From: Plantactinospora alkalitolerans
GTDB taxonomy: Bacteria > Actinomycetota > Actinomycetes > Mycobacteriales > Micromonosporaceae
DNA length: 41,291 bases
Reading direction: 5' to 3'
Assembly (NCBI RefSeq): GCF_015690345.1
Contig: NZ_JADPUN010000206.1
Coordinates: 1 to 41,291, forward strand
In this document: in pieces, positions 8,646-19,013 of the stretch
Position numbering within the stretch: the stretch's first letter is position 1
Layout of the letters: each line of letters starts with the position of its first letter
The notes under the pieces: model-generated
The model's database searches: none
Told to the model about the DNA's origin: nothing
Seen by the model: the letters and a program-made list of their open reading frames with translations, nothing else
Program-made: the position numbers and the translations under genes

Positions 8646-9899
8646 TCAGCCCCGGAGGGCGTTCTTGACGTTGGTCAGCGCGGTGTCCCACGCGTTGGCG
8701 GGGTCGACCTTGCCCTGCTCGACGCTGGTGAGGGTGTTGAGCAGTTCGCTGCCGACGGTGGCGTCGTCGGGACCGATGTAGAAGGGTTTGACGTTCACGA
8801 CGGACTGGGTGTAGATCTTGCCGATCGGTGCGTTGGAGAAGAACGGCTCTTCCCGGCCGACAAGCTGCGGATCCGTGTAGACCGACGGTGTCGTCGGCAG
8901 ATTTCCCTTCGCCAGGAAGTTCGCCAGCTGGCCGGCCGGCGACTGCATCTCGGCGATGTACTTCCAGGCCGCCTTCGGGTTCTTGGCCCGCTTGGGGATG
9001 GCGAGGTAGCTGCCGCCCCAGTTCCCCGAACCGCCGGGGATCGTGGCGATGTCCCACTTGCCGGTGGTACCGGGGGCGTTGGTACGGATCGCGTTGAGCA
9101 TCCACGCCGGCGCGGACACCACCGCGAAGTCACCCTTGCTCATCCCCGCGGTCCACCCGGTCGAGAACGAGCCCTGCTTGGCGGAGATGCCCGAGGCGAA
9201 GACCTTCAGCGTCAGGTCGAACGCCGCCTTGACCTGTGGGTTCTTGTCGTACGACAGCTTGTGGTCCGCGTCGTAGTAACGCTCCGTGCCCTGGTTGACC
9301 GCCTGGTAGAAGATGCTCGTCGGCGTGTTGTCCAGGAACGGCTTGCCGGTTGCCTGGACGTACTGCTTGCCGACCTCCGTGAACGCGTCCCACGTCGGCC
9401 ACAACTTGGAGACCTGCTCCCGATCGGTGGGCAGACCGGCGGCCTTGAAAAGGTCCGTGCGGTACGCGATCGCCATGCCGCCGACATCCGTCGGTATCCC
9501 CACGATCTTGTCCCCGGTCGTCGACTGCGACATCACCCAGTCGAGGTAGTCGCCCTTTATCTTGTCGGCGCCGAGCGTGGTCAGGTCCACGAAGTTCTCC
9601 GGAGCCTGCATGAACTTCGGCAGGTCGTCACCCTGGATCAGCACGAGGTCGGGCACCTTGCCGCCGGCCAGTGCCGCGGTGAGTGCCTGGGCCGTCTCGG
9701 TCGTGCTGCCCACCTCGGTGAGCTTGATCTTCGCGTCCGGATGAGCCTTCGTGTAGGCATCGACGTCGATTTTCTGGTTGATCCCGGTAAATGACCAGAA
9801 CTCGAACCCGGAGCCATCGTCGTCCCCCGATCCTTCCGAACAGCCGGAAGCCAGGAGCACGGCCGCGGCGAAGACGGCTATAGTATTGACGCGCTTCAC
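8646..9899 (-). CDS. Extracellular sugar-binding lipoprotein of ABC transporter
   Basis: Solute-binding protein (417 residues) that captures a sugar outside the membrane and delivers it to the two permeases downstream. The start is GTG at 9899 with GGAGGG five bases upstream. The lipoprotein signal is short and basic (VKR) followed by a hydrophobic core and lipobox LASGC, with lipidated Cys20. The mature protein starts with a Ser/Gly/Asp linker and then FEFWSFTG, typical of family 1 binding proteins. The sequence keeps family features such as PDLVLIQGDDL and GVPTDVGGMAIAYRTDLF. Substrate not predictable. Confidence 0.92.
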   Translation of the reverse strand: MKRVNTIAVFAAAVLLASGCSEGSGDDDGSGFEFWSFTGINQKIDVDAYTKAHPDAKIKLTEVGSTTETAQALTAALAGGKVPDLVLIQGDDLPKFMQAPENFVDLTTLGADKIKGDYLDWVMSQSTTGDKIVGIPTDVGGMAIAYRTDLFKAAGLPTDREQVSKLWPTWDAFTEVGKQYVQATGKPFLDNTPTSIFYQAVNQGTERYYDADHKLSYDKNPQVKAAFDLTLKVFASGISAKQGSFSTGWTAGMSKGDFAVVSAPAWMLNAIRTNAPGTTGKWDIATIPGGSGNWGGSYLAIPKRAKNPKAAWKYIAEMQSPAGQLANFLAKGNLPTTPSVYTDPQLVGREEPFFSNAPIGKIYTQSVVNVKPFYIGPDDATVGSELLNTLTSVEQGKVDPANAWDTALTNVKNALRG

Positions 9900-10094
9900 G
9901 CGGCCCTCCATACGGTGGTGTGCGGCCCGGCGCGACCGCGGTGAATCCTGCGGATCAGATACCGGCCGGGCACCGCGTGGCGGAGGTGATGACTCTCCCC
10001 ACGAGAGGCTCAGGCGCGAGCCACTGCGCCGTCGACATGCCTTCGCTGCGAAGCCGGATCAACGGCCTCCATCAGCATCGATATCTGTCGTATG
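9900..10094 (-). other. Leader of the first ABC operon; no gene seen
   Basis: This is the roughly 195-base untranslated leader predicted between the promoter at 10102-10130 and the GTG at 9899. It holds two weak hairpins (CTCTC...GAGAG at 9993-10007 and CTTCG...CGAAG near 10050) and no credible open frame. No known riboswitch was recognised. Confidence 0.4.
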
Positions 10095-10101
10095 ACGTGT
10101 G

Positions 10102-10130
10102 AGGATACCCAGCACCACCTGGTCCGTCAA
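10102..10130 (-). promoter_or_regulatory. Housekeeping-type promoter of the first sugar ABC operon
   Basis: On the minus strand TTGACG (10125-10130) and TATCCT (10102-10107) are spaced by exactly 17 bases. The pair points toward the binding-protein gene. Transcription would start near 10095. Confidence 0.65.
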
Positions 10131-10217
10131 TGATCGTGAGGGGCTGGAAAGCAGCACAGCGGCAGTGCCGGTGGGGTCGGCGCCGGCCACCGACGCACCA
10201 CTTGCGACAGAGCGGGG

Positions 10218-11615
10218 CTAGGGAGACTGCTCCTTCAACGGGTACGGGATGAACGTGCTGCGGTTCTCGTCCAGGTCGAGGCGACGGCCGATCGGTGCGG
10301 CGGCCCGCTGTGGACAGGTCATCCGGGTGCAGGTCTTGCAGCCCGGCCCGATCGGGGTGGCCGCCTCCGTCGCGTGCAGGTCCACTCCGGTGGAGTAGAC
10401 GAGCCGCCCGGCGTGCCGGGTCTCGCAGCCCAGCCCGATCGCGAAGACCTTGCCGGGCTGGCCGTAGCCGCCGTGGTGCCGGGTGACCGTACGGGCGATC
10501 CACAGGTAGCGCTGCCCGTCCGGCATCGCCGCGACCTGCGTCATCACCCGGCCCGGCGCGCTGAACGCCTCGTACACGTTCCAGAGTGGACAGGTGCCGC
10601 CGGAGCGGGAAAACGGAAAACCCGTCGCGGACTGGCGTTTGGACATGTTGCCGGCCCGGTCGACCCGGACGAACGAGAACGGCACGCCGCGCGCCTTGGG
10701 CCGTTGCAGGGTGCTCAGCCGGTGGCAGACGCTCTCCCAGCCCATCGCGAAGTGATTGGTGAGCAGTGCGATGTCGTACCTCATCGCTTCGGCGGCCGTC
10801 AGGAACTCCCGGTACGGCAGAATCAGCGCGGCGGCGAAGTAATTCGCCAACCCGACCCGCATAAGAATCTGTGTCTGCAGGTCGTCGAACTTCTCGTCCT
10901 CGATGATTTCGTCGATGACGTCGGCGTATTCCAGCAGGGCTATCTGGGCACCTATCCGGATCGCCGCCTGGCCGCCGCGCAGCGACGTCGACAGGTGCAG
11001 GGTGCGGGTCTGGGGCCGGTACCGGTGCAGCTCACCGGCGAGTGAGTCGGTGTCCTGCCGGACGATCCGGATGCCGTGCCGGTCGGCCAGCCGGTCGTTC
11101 AGGGCCGGCCGGCTCTCGCCGCGGCGCAGTCCCAGTTCGGCGGCCAGGTTCTCGGCCGCCTCGTCCAGGTCCGGCACGTAGTTCTGCCGGCGGTAGAAGA
11201 AGTCGCTGACCTGGTCGTGCGGGCTCCGCCCGGATACCAGTTCGCGGTCGCCGACCACCTCGGCGAGCTGGTCGTCGGCCTGCCGGTAGCGCCGGTACAG
11301 GTCGATCACCGCCTCCGCGACCTCCGGCAGCCGGGTGGCGAGTTCCGCCAGGTCGGGCAGGGTCGCCCGGGTGGGCAGCGCCTCCCGGAGCTGCGACACC
11401 AACCGGGGCGTGTCGTGCGGGGCGAAGTACGCGGTGTCGACGCCGAAGACCTCGGTGATCCGGATCAGCACGGCGACGGTAAGCGGCCGGGAGTCGTGTT
11501 CGATCTGGTTCAGGTAGCTGGGGGAGATGGCGAGCTGCCGGGCGAGTTCGATCTGGCTGATGCCGTGCTCCTCGCGCAACCGGCGTAGTCGCGCGCCCGC
11601 GAACGTCTTGACCAT
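10218..11615 (-). CDS. ramB: RamB-type regulator of acetate/glyoxylate metabolism
   Basis: Cytoplasmic DNA-binding regulator (465 residues) of the RamB/ScfR family. Family members control isocitrate lyase, malate synthase and acetate or propionate use according to carbon source. An XRE-type helix-turn-helix occupies about residues 5-60 (ISQIELARQLAISPSYLNQIEH). An IrrE-like middle region (about 150-290) follows, then the C-terminal family domain with conserved cysteines: SGGTCPLW, and CKTCTRMTC near 425-435. The ATG at 11615 has GGAGGGAG upstream. It diverges from aceA across about 190 bases that contain a RamB-box-like dyad, which strongly supports a role in controlling aceA-aceB and itself. 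Symbol assigned by family and context. Confidence 0.88.
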   Translation of the reverse strand: MVKTFAGARLRRLREEHGISQIELARQLAISPSYLNQIEHDSRPLTVAVLIRITEVFGVDTAYFAPHDTPRLVSQLREALPTRATLPDLAELATRLPEVAEAVIDLYRRYRQADDQLAEVVGDRELVSGRSPHDQVSDFFYRRQNYVPDLDEAAENLAAELGLRRGESRPALNDRLADRHGIRIVRQDTDSLAGELHRYRPQTRTLHLSTSLRGGQAAIRIGAQIALLEYADVIDEIIEDEKFDDLQTQILMRVGLANYFAAALILPYREFLTAAEAMRYDIALLTNHFAMGWESVCHRLSTLQRPKARGVPFSFVRVDRAGNMSKRQSATGFPFSRSGGTCPLWNVYEAFSAPGRVMTQVAAMPDGQRYLWIARTVTRHHGGYGQPGKVFAIGLGCETRHAGRLVYSTGVDLHATEAATPIGPGCKTCTRMTCPQRAAAPIGRRLDLDENRSTFIPYPLKEQSP

Positions 11616-11644
11616 GGCGACTCCCTCCGCCCGATCCCGTCACA

Positions 11645-11660
11645 TTAACACAGCTGTTAA
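11645..11660. promoter_or_regulatory. Dyad TTAACA-N4-TGTTAA upstream of ramB
   Basis: Two perfect 6-bp arms (11645-11650 and 11655-11660) around CAGC lie 30-45 bases upstream of the ramB start, so probably over its promoter. It is a plausible operator; the binding protein is unknown. Confidence 0.45.
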
Positions 11661-11668
11661 AAACGTCA

Positions 11669-11684
11669 TTTGCAACTTCGCAAA
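11669..11684. promoter_or_regulatory. RamB-box-like dyad between ramB and aceA
   Basis: TTTGCAACTTCGCAAA has arms TTTGC and GCAAA around six bases. The right part AACTTCGCAAA differs by one base from the RamB site core AACTTTGCAAA described in Corynebacterium. It is centred in the divergent interval, well placed to control both genes. A candidate aceA promoter follows (TTTTCA, 17 bases, TATCTC, about 11698-11726). Confidence 0.6.
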
Positions 11685-11807
11685 ACTGCGGTCGGACTTT
11701 TCAAAAATTGGCCGTTTCCGTATCTCGACCCTCCGATCCGGACCATGCCATCGTTTCGACATCACCGAGCGGGTGGCCGGCAGAGACAGCGTCCGGAGGA
11801 GGAACCG

Positions 11808-13075
11808 ATGAGCACACCAGCGGAGCAGTTGCGTACCGAATGGGCCACCGACCCGCGCTGGCGGGGGGTGGAGCGGACCTATCGCGCCGAGGACGTCGTC
11901 CGGTTGCGCGGTGTGGTCCAGGAGGAGCACACGCTCGCCAGGCGGGGGGCCGAGCGGTTGTGGCGACTTCTGCACGAGCAGGAGTACGTCCACGCGCTCG
12001 GTGCGCTCACCGGCAACCAGGCGGTGCAGATGGTCCGGGCCGGGCTGAAGGCCATCTACCTGTCCGGCTGGCAGGTCGCCGCCGACGCCAACCTCGCCGG
12101 GCAGACGTACCCGGACCAGAGCCTCTATCCGGCCAACTCGGTGCCGGCGGTGGTCCGCCGGCTCAACAACGCGCTGCTGCGCGCCGGGCAGATCGGTACG
12201 GCGGAGGGAGCCGTGGACGGGCCCGACTGGCTCGCCCCGATCGTCGCCGACGCGGAGGCCGGGTTCGGTGGCGTGCTGAACGCGTACGAGCTGATGAGCG
12301 CGATGATCGCGGCCGGCGCCGCCGGGGTGCACTGGGAGGACCAACTCGCCTCGGAGAAGAAGTGCGGCCACCTCGGCGGCAAGGTGCTGATCCCGACCGG
12401 ACAGCACGTCCGGACCCTCAACGCCGCCCGGCTCGCCGCCGACGTCGCCGGCGTCCCGTCGGTGATCGTCGCCCGCACCGACGCACAGGCCGCCACGCTG
12501 CTCACCACCGACACCGACGAGCGGGACCGGGCCTTCACCACCGGCGAGCGGACCGCCGAGGGTTTCTACCGGGTACGCAACGGCATCGAGCCGTGCATCG
12601 CCCGTGGCCTGGCCTACGCCCCGTACGCCGACCTGCTCTGGATGGAGACCGGCACCCCGGATCTCGCCGTCGCCCGCCAGTTCGCCGAGGCGATCAGGGC
12701 GCGGTATCCGGACCAGTTGCTCGCGTACAACTGCTCGCCGTCGTTCAACTGGCGAAGGCACCTCGACGACGACGCGATCGCCAAGTTCCAGCGCGAACTC
12801 GGGCACCTGGGGTACGCCTTCCAGTTCATCACGCTGGCCGGCTTCCACGCCCTCAACTACTCGATGTTCGACCTGGCCCGGGGCTACGCCGCCGAAGGCA
12901 TGCCGGCGTACGTGCAGTTGCAGGAGCGGGAGTTCGCCGCCGAGGCCGACGGCTACACGGCGGTCCGGCACCAGCGCGAGGTCGGCACCGGCTACTTCGA
13001 CCTGATCAGTACGGTGCTCAACCCCGCAGCGGAGACGACCGCGCTGCGCGGTTCGACCGAGGAGGAGCAGTTCCG

Positions 13076-13079
<4 letters not shown>
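11808..13079 (+). CDS. aceA: Isocitrate lyase
   Basis: First enzyme of the glyoxylate shunt: splits isocitrate to glyoxylate and succinate, so that acetate or fatty acids can feed biosynthesis. The ATG at 11808 has GGAGGAGGAA immediately upstream. The 423-residue length matches the short bacterial isozyme (ICL1 type). The catalytic signature [14 protein letters not shown] is intact, with Cys186. Other conserved blocks are [22 protein letters not shown] and YNCSPSFNW. It overlaps aceB by four bases (ATGA), so the two are translated together. Confidence 0.97.
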
Positions 13080-14683
<1,604 letters not shown>

Positions 14684-14732
14684 GCGTCCGCTGTCCGGGC
14701 AGGGATCGGCGAGGCGCCCCGCAGCACTCCGG

Positions 14733-14764
14733 GCGCGGGCCACGGTCGGCACCGTGGCCCGCGC
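14733..14764. terminator. Bidirectional hairpin terminator between aceB and methyltransferase
   Basis: A perfect 14-bp GC-rich stem (14733-14746 with 14751-14764) closes a 4-base loop. It lies between the convergent stops of aceB (14683) and the methyltransferase (14773). There is no long U-tract, as is common in actinomycetes. Confidence 0.8.
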
Positions 14765-14772
14765 GCCGGGTG

Positions 14773-15444
14773 TCAGGAGGTGCGCGTCAGCCGTACCTCC
14801 AGGCCGATCCCGTCGGCGCCGATGGTGCAGGTGGTGAAGTCGCTGGCCGCCGCGAGCCGGCGGAACCGTTCCGCCGAGTACGCCCGGCGCCGCAACCCCC
14901 GCAGGGCAAGCCTGGTCAACAGCGCGTCCCGCCGCGACAGCCCCATCCTCGACACCTCGACGCCGATGTCGGCGGTGCTGGCGTCCCTGTTCATGTCCTG
15001 GATCAGGGCGACCCCGCCCGGACGGAGGACGCGGCGCATCTCGTTGAGTGCCTTCACCGGCTCCCGGAAGTTCTTGAACGCGGCCTGACAGACGATCACG
15101 TCGAAGGAGCCGTCCGGAAAGGGCTGCGCGGCGACGTCACCGTGCCGGAAGTCGGCGGTCACGCCCTCCCGGCGGGCGTGGCGTGCGGCGATCTCGACGA
15201 ACGAGTGGCTGATGTCCAGGCCGGTGACCCTGAAACCGCGGCGGGCCAGCTCCACGGCGAAGTAGCCGGGGCCCGGCGCGATCTCCAGTATCTCGACGTC
15301 CTGCGGTAGCGAGTCGGTGAAACTGGTGGCCTGCTTTCGGTAGATGTCCAGCTGACTGGCCGATCCGCGGGTGCGGGCGTACCAGCGGGCCATCGCGCCT
15401 TCCATGGCCAGCATAGGCAGTCGTTTGGTGTGGGTGGTGCTCAT
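14773..15444 (-). CDS. Class I SAM-dependent methyltransferase
   Basis: Small-molecule methyltransferase of the UbiE/Methyltransf_11 type (223 residues). The ATG at 15444 follows AGGAGGAG and begins MSTTHTKRLPML; the longer frame has no such site. SAM-binding motif I is ILEIAPGPGYFAVELA (about 48-62), the acidic residue follows at VTGLDIS, and HGDVAAQPFPDGSFDVIVC and EMRRVLRPGGVALI are the later motifs. The C-terminal 70 residues are helical and basic. It lies 126 bases after a truncated PadR regulator gene on the same strand, which may once have controlled it. Substrate unknown. Confidence 0.85.
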   Translation of the reverse strand: MSTTHTKRLPMLAMEGAMARWYARTRGSASQLDIYRKQATSFTDSLPQDVEILEIAPGPGYFAVELARRGFRVTGLDISHSFVEIAARHARREGVTADFRHGDVAAQPFPDGSFDVIVCQAAFKNFREPVKALNEMRRVLRPGGVALIQDMNRDASTADIGVEVSRMGLSRRDALLTRLALRGLRRRAYSAERFRRLAAASDFTTCTIGADGIGLEVRLTRTS

Positions 15445-15570
15445 GGGTCTCCTCCTGATCGTTGCGGAGGGCCCGGCTATCCTTGATCTGCCGCTTGCCG
15501 CCGGGTCCGCCCCGTTGGTGAGTCGAGGTTCCGGGGCCGGTGTCGCCACACCGCCCCGGAACCGGTTTTC

Positions 15571-16050
15571 CTAGCCGAAGGCGACCTCCGGCGGCATCTC
15601 CCCGGTTTCATGGAACCGGCGCCACATGTCCTGCCCCGGCAGCGTCCCCTCGGTGAGTTGATTGAGCAGCCCACGTGCCCACTCCAGATCCGCCTGGCGC
15701 ATGGCGAGGTCGTATTCGGCCTCGATGAGGAACAGCGAGTGGACCTTCTCGTGATAGCCGTCCAACGCGGCGCGCTCGTCGGCGAGCTGCCGCTCCAGCA
15801 CGGCCACGCGTTGCTGTAACAGACGGGTCGCCTCGTCGGGTCCGAGTACGCCCATGACCGACAGCGCCGCCCGGAAACGCGGTTGCTCGGGCTCCGGAAC
15901 GGCGATGAGTTCACCGACCCAGTCCCTCAACTCGTCGCTACCCGCCGGGGTGATGCGGTAGACGGTCCGTTCGGGACGCCCACCCTGCCGCCCGCTCGCC
16001 ACCACCTCCAGGAACCCGTGCTTCTCCACGCTCTGCACGACGGTCGTCGG
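15571..16050 (-). pseudogene. PadR-family regulator, 5' end lost
   Basis: The frame ends in a normal PadR C-terminus. It has the wing and effector part TVVQSVEKHGFLEVV then RQGGRPERTVYRITPAGSDEL, followed by the long helical Vir_C-like domain (about 130 residues). The recognition-helix half of the winged helix, normally about 35-45 residues, is missing. Upstream of about 16050 the sequence instead matches a beta-propeller gene read from the other strand. Open frame continues to 16221 but is only the shadow of that gene. Without the DNA-reading helix it is unlikely to work as a repressor. Confidence 0.75.
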
Positions 16051-16054
16051 CGCG

Positions 16055-16909
16055 GCCAGTTTCGACGTCAACCGCGACGGGAACCGGGTGCTGTTCGCCC
16101 GCACTCCGGAGGTTTCCGGAGGCCAGGCGGAACTGCTCGTGCACGACCTGGACACCGGCACCACGACGTTCCTCGGGATGACCGCCGGGCGGTATCCGCA
16201 GGGCATGGCCCGGCCGGTCAAGATGATCCGGGACGGCCTCGGCGCGGTCTATTCGGTGGGTGCCCTGCTGGGGGAGGCGCTGTATCTGACGACCGGGCCG
16301 GGCGAGCCGGTGCCACTGCCCTGTCCCCGGAGCGCGGACTACCTGTTCCCGTGTGACCGGTTCGACGTCGACGAGGCGGGCGCGACCGTGGTGCTCGCCG
16401 CCGAGGGGCAGGCGTACCGGATCGACGTCGCCAGCGGCCGGCGTACGCTGCTCAATCCGGAGACCGAGGACGTCGAGCGGATCCACACCTCGCTGAACGA
16501 CATCCGGATCTCCCGGGACGGTACCGCGATGACCTGCTCCTGGATGTACAGCGACCCGGGCGATGTGCGGGACCTCGACGGGCTGGCCCGGGCGTCGGCC
16601 GGTGCGGCCGCCGTCTATCCGACGGACGTGGTGCTCCCCAACGGCTTCGGGCGTCGGCACGAGCCGATCCGGATCAGCGCCGACGGCCGGACGATCCTCT
16701 ACCAGCAGCGCACCGTCTACGACATCGAGGAGGGCGACCATCTGCGCGTCCTCGACGTCGATCATGGCGAGTGGTACGACGTGGCCGCCGGACTCACCCC
16801 CGACGGGGTGGACCTGGCCGATGCGGAAATGGCCGACAACGGCAGCCTCGTCGTGATGCCGTACGACGACGAGGAGGAGGGTGCGGTCCTCGCCCAACGG
16901 CTCAGGTGA
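16055..16909 (+). pseudogene. Beta-propeller (TolB/WD40-like) protein, 5' end lost
   Basis: From 16055 the plus strand reads ASFDVNRDGNRVLFAR, a typical propeller blade start (x-F-x-x-D-G-x-x-V-x-F). About 280 residues with repeated blades follow, such as ISRDGTAMTCSWMY, RISADGRTILYQQ and DMGSLVV-like ends, to a stop at 16909. A full gene of this kind begins with an N-terminal blade or signal and is about 100 residues longer. No start with a ribosome site exists: the first GTG (16088) sits inside a blade. It abuts the truncated PadR gene head-to-head, so one deletion may have removed both 5' ends. Original function unknown; possibly related to oligogalacturonide lyase-like propellers. Confidence 0.65.
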
Positions 16910-16917
16910 GCGGCGGA

Positions 16918-16953
16918 GGGCGGGTGGCTCGGTGTGCACCGGGCCACCCGCCC
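16918..16953. terminator. Hairpin terminator between convergent genes
   Basis: A perfect 11-bp stem (16918-16928 with 16943-16953) encloses a second short stem CGGT/ACCG. It sits between the propeller stop (16909) and the stop of the small HhH gene (16962), and can serve both strands. Confidence 0.8.
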
Positions 16954-16961
16954 CGTGCGGG

Positions 16962-17183
16962 CTACTTGTCGTCGGCGAGCGCGACCAGCGCACTGGCGGT
17001 ACGGAAGTACTGGCTGCGGCCGAGATCGCCGATGGTCTTGATACCCAGGGCCTCCTTGAGGTGGGTCGCGGCCCGCTCGCTGACGCCGGCCAGCGCGGCG
17101 ACCGGGGCGTCGACGAGTTCGGCCAGGCTCTTGTCCTGGTACTCCTTGTCGACCAACGTGGCGAGGTTGGCGGTAACCGGCAC
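16962..17183 (-). CDS. Small helix-hairpin-helix-like protein
   Basis: A 73-residue protein starting with GTG at 17183 (VPVTANLATLVDKEYQDK), with GGGAG six bases upstream. The middle, LVDAPVAALAGVSERAATHLKEALGIKTIGDL, follows the pattern of a helix-hairpin-helix or DUF4332-type domain (hydrophobic helix, GV-S hairpin, helix, GIKTIGDLG). Such domains often bind nucleic acid non-specifically, but the role of this family is not known. No signal peptide. The leader contains a strong hairpin (17202-17228), suggesting control at the RNA level. Confidence 0.7.
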   Translation of the reverse strand: MPVTANLATLVDKEYQDKSLAELVDAPVAALAGVSERAATHLKEALGIKTIGDLGRSQYFRTASALVALADDK

Positions 17184-17201
17184 GAATGCTCCCAGTGAGT
17201 C

Positions 17202-17228
17202 ATGGGTCCGGCACGGCGCCGGACCCAT
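17202..17228 (-). promoter_or_regulatory. Leader hairpin 19 bases before the HhH start
   Basis: Arms 17202-17212 and 17218-17228 are perfect 11-bp inverted repeats around ACGGC. It lies between the putative promoter and the ribosome site of the small gene. It may be an attenuator, an RNA stabiliser or a protein target. Confidence 0.6.
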
Positions 17229-17276
17229 CCGGCATTGTTCCATGTAGGACGGAACCGCCACCCCATGCCCTGGCCC

Positions 17277-17305
17277 ATTATCCTAGGATGCTGTACCGGT
17301 GGTGA
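17277..17305 (-). promoter_or_regulatory. Possible promoter of the small HhH gene
   Basis: On the minus strand GATAAT (17277-17282) is a near-perfect -10. The hexamer 17 bases upstream, TCACCA (17300-17305), is a weak -35. A leader of about 85 bases with the hairpin would result. Confidence 0.4.
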
Positions 17306-17399
17306 CCTGAGTAGATCTTGACAATCTCCTGCTGTTCCTGCGACTGTTCCCACGACAAGAGTCGTCAACATCTCGGCGACCCTGAGGGTCGGACGGGGT

Positions 17400-19013
17400 T
17401 CAGCTCTGCTGGACGTTGCGGGTGAGTGCGGCGAGTTCGGCCTCGCGGTCGGCGCGGTCGCGGGGCCAGCCGGCCGCGTCCGGCCGGCGCTGCCAGGGCA
17501 GTGGCCCGCCCGGCGGCCGGTACTCGACACCGAGCGCGTCCAGCCGGCCCAGGTGGGCATGCAGCCGGTCGTCGAAGCCGTCCGCGCTGCCCGCCGCCGA
17601 CCAGACCGCCTCGGCGAACGCGGAGAGCCGGGGAAAGGCCAGGTAGTCGACGGTGCGTGGACTGTCGGCGTGCTCGGTCCAGAGGTTGCACTGCGCGCCG
17701 ACGATCCGGTCCCGCAACTCGGCCGGCAGGTCGGCGGGTACCGGCTCGAAGGCCCGGACGTCCGCCACGGTGAGCACCGTACCGACCGGGATCGGCTCGT
17801 CCGGGCCGTCGGACTGCCGGTAGTCCAGATAGGCGGCGGTGTCCCAACAGGCCACCACCTCGTGTCCGGCGCGGGCCGCCGCGACCGCCAACGCCGGCCC
17901 CCGCCAGGCGGCGACCGTCGCGCCCGGCGGAAGCGAACCCTCCAGGATCTCGTCCCAGCCGAACAGCATCCGGCCGCTCGCGGCGAGGTGCTGCTGGAAC
18001 TGCCGGACGAACCAACCCTGCAACTCGTCCTCGCCGCGCAACCCGAGATCCCGCATGCGCTGCTGGGCGAGGGGACTGGCCCGCCACTCGTCCTTGACGC
18101 ACTCGTCGCCGCCGATCCCGATGTGCCGGCTCGGAAACAGCTCCATCACCTCGTCCAGCACGTGCCGGAAGAACGCGACGGTCTCGTCGGAGACGTTGAG
18201 CACCCGGCCGGAAACCCCCCACCGGGTGCCGACCGCGGCCGGCTCGCCGGAGTCGTTGCCCAGTTCCGGATAGGCGGCGATGGCGGCCTGGGTGTGACCG
18301 GGCAGGTCGATCTCGGGTACGACGGTGACGAACCGCTCCGCCGCGTACGCGACGATCTCCCGGATGTCGTCCTGGCTGTAGTAGCCGCCGTGCGGCCTGC
18401 CGTCGAACCGCTCGTGCTGGCGTGACCCGACCATCGACTCGGCACGCCATCCGCCGACCTCGGTCAGTCGGGGGTAGCGCCGGATCTGGATTCGCCAGCC
18501 CTGGTCGTCGGTCAGGTGCAGATGCAGCACGTTCAGCTTGTGCGCGGCCAGCAGGTCGACGAGGCGCAGCACCCCGGCGACCGGCAGGAAGTGCCGGGCG
18601 ACGTCGAGCATGCAGCCCCGCCAGCCGAACCGGGGCGCGTCGGCGATCTCGACACCCGGCACGGTCCACGGGCCGGCCGTCACCGGCGCGCGACGGTACA
18701 CGGCCGGCGGCAGGAGTTGGCGCAGGGTCTGGGCACCGTAGAAGGCGCCGGCGGGGGAGCCTCCGGTGATGGCGATCCCGTCGGGGCGTACCCGCAGGTG
18801 GTAGCCCTCGGCGGGCATAGTCGGGTCGACGGTGAGGGCGATGCCGCCGGGTCCGGCTGGTCCGGGCAGCGGCAGGCCGGTGGCGCCGGAGAGCGCCGTC
18901 CGCAGCCAGTGCGCGACCCCGGCGCAGGCCGGGTCCGCGCCGAGGGTCGTCGCCGCGTCGAGGGTGAAGGTGCCGGAGCCGGTACGGGTGACGGCGACCG
19001 GACGGGGCAGCAC
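17400..19013 (-). CDS. Beta-N-acetylhexosaminidase, GH20
   Basis: Removes terminal GlcNAc or GalNAc residues from glycosides by substrate-assisted catalysis. The GTG start at 19013 shares one base with the stop of the preceding permease, and GAAGGA lies just upstream; 537 residues. An N-terminal GH20b-like domain (about 1-125) precedes the barrel. The barrel carries RGCMLDVARHFLPV, HLHLTDDQGWRI, PEIDLPGHTQAAIAAYPEL and the catalytic pair in HIGIGGDECVKDEW (Asp303, Glu304). Later come WDEILEG and the aromatic WTEHADSPRTVDYLAFPRL. No signal peptide is seen, so it probably acts inside the cell on imported N-acetylhexosaminides. It is the last gene of the transporter operon. Confidence 0.93.
   Translation of the reverse strand: MLPRPVAVTRTGSGTFTLDAATTLGADPACAGVAHWLRTALSGATGLPLPGPAGPGGIALTVDPTMPAEGYHLRVRPDGIAITGGSPAGAFYGAQTLRQLLPPAVYRRAPVTAGPWTVPGVEIADAPRFGWRGCMLDVARHFLPVAGVLRLVDLLAAHKLNVLHLHLTDDQGWRIQIRRYPRLTEVGGWRAESMVGSRQHERFDGRPHGGYYSQDDIREIVAYAAERFVTVVPEIDLPGHTQAAIAAYPELGNDSGEPAAVGTRWGVSGRVLNVSDETVAFFRHVLDEVMELFPSRHIGIGGDECVKDEWRASPLAQQRMRDLGLRGEDELQGWFVRQFQQHLAASGRMLFGWDEILEGSLPPGATVAAWRGPALAVAAARAGHEVVACWDTAAYLDYRQSDGPDEPIPVGTVLTVADVRAFEPVPADLPAELRDRIVGAQCNLWTEHADSPRTVDYLAFPRLSAFAEAVWSAAGSADGFDDRLHAHLGRLDALGVEYRPPGGPLPWQRRPDAAGWPRDRADREAELAALTRNVQQS

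Noticed and set aside
9990-10060. Possible riboswitch in the leader of the first ABC operon
   Set aside because: Only two weak 5-bp hairpins are seen and no known riboswitch core was recognised.
11708-13075. Very long Arg/Gly-rich open frame running through aceA into aceB
   Set aside because: Only the part from 13076 (malate synthase) is real; the rest is the third-frame shadow of isocitrate lyase and has no family features.
16051-16221. N-terminal extension of the PadR frame
   Set aside because: The residues do not resemble a winged helix and are the antisense reading of the beta-propeller blade, so the regulator is called truncated.
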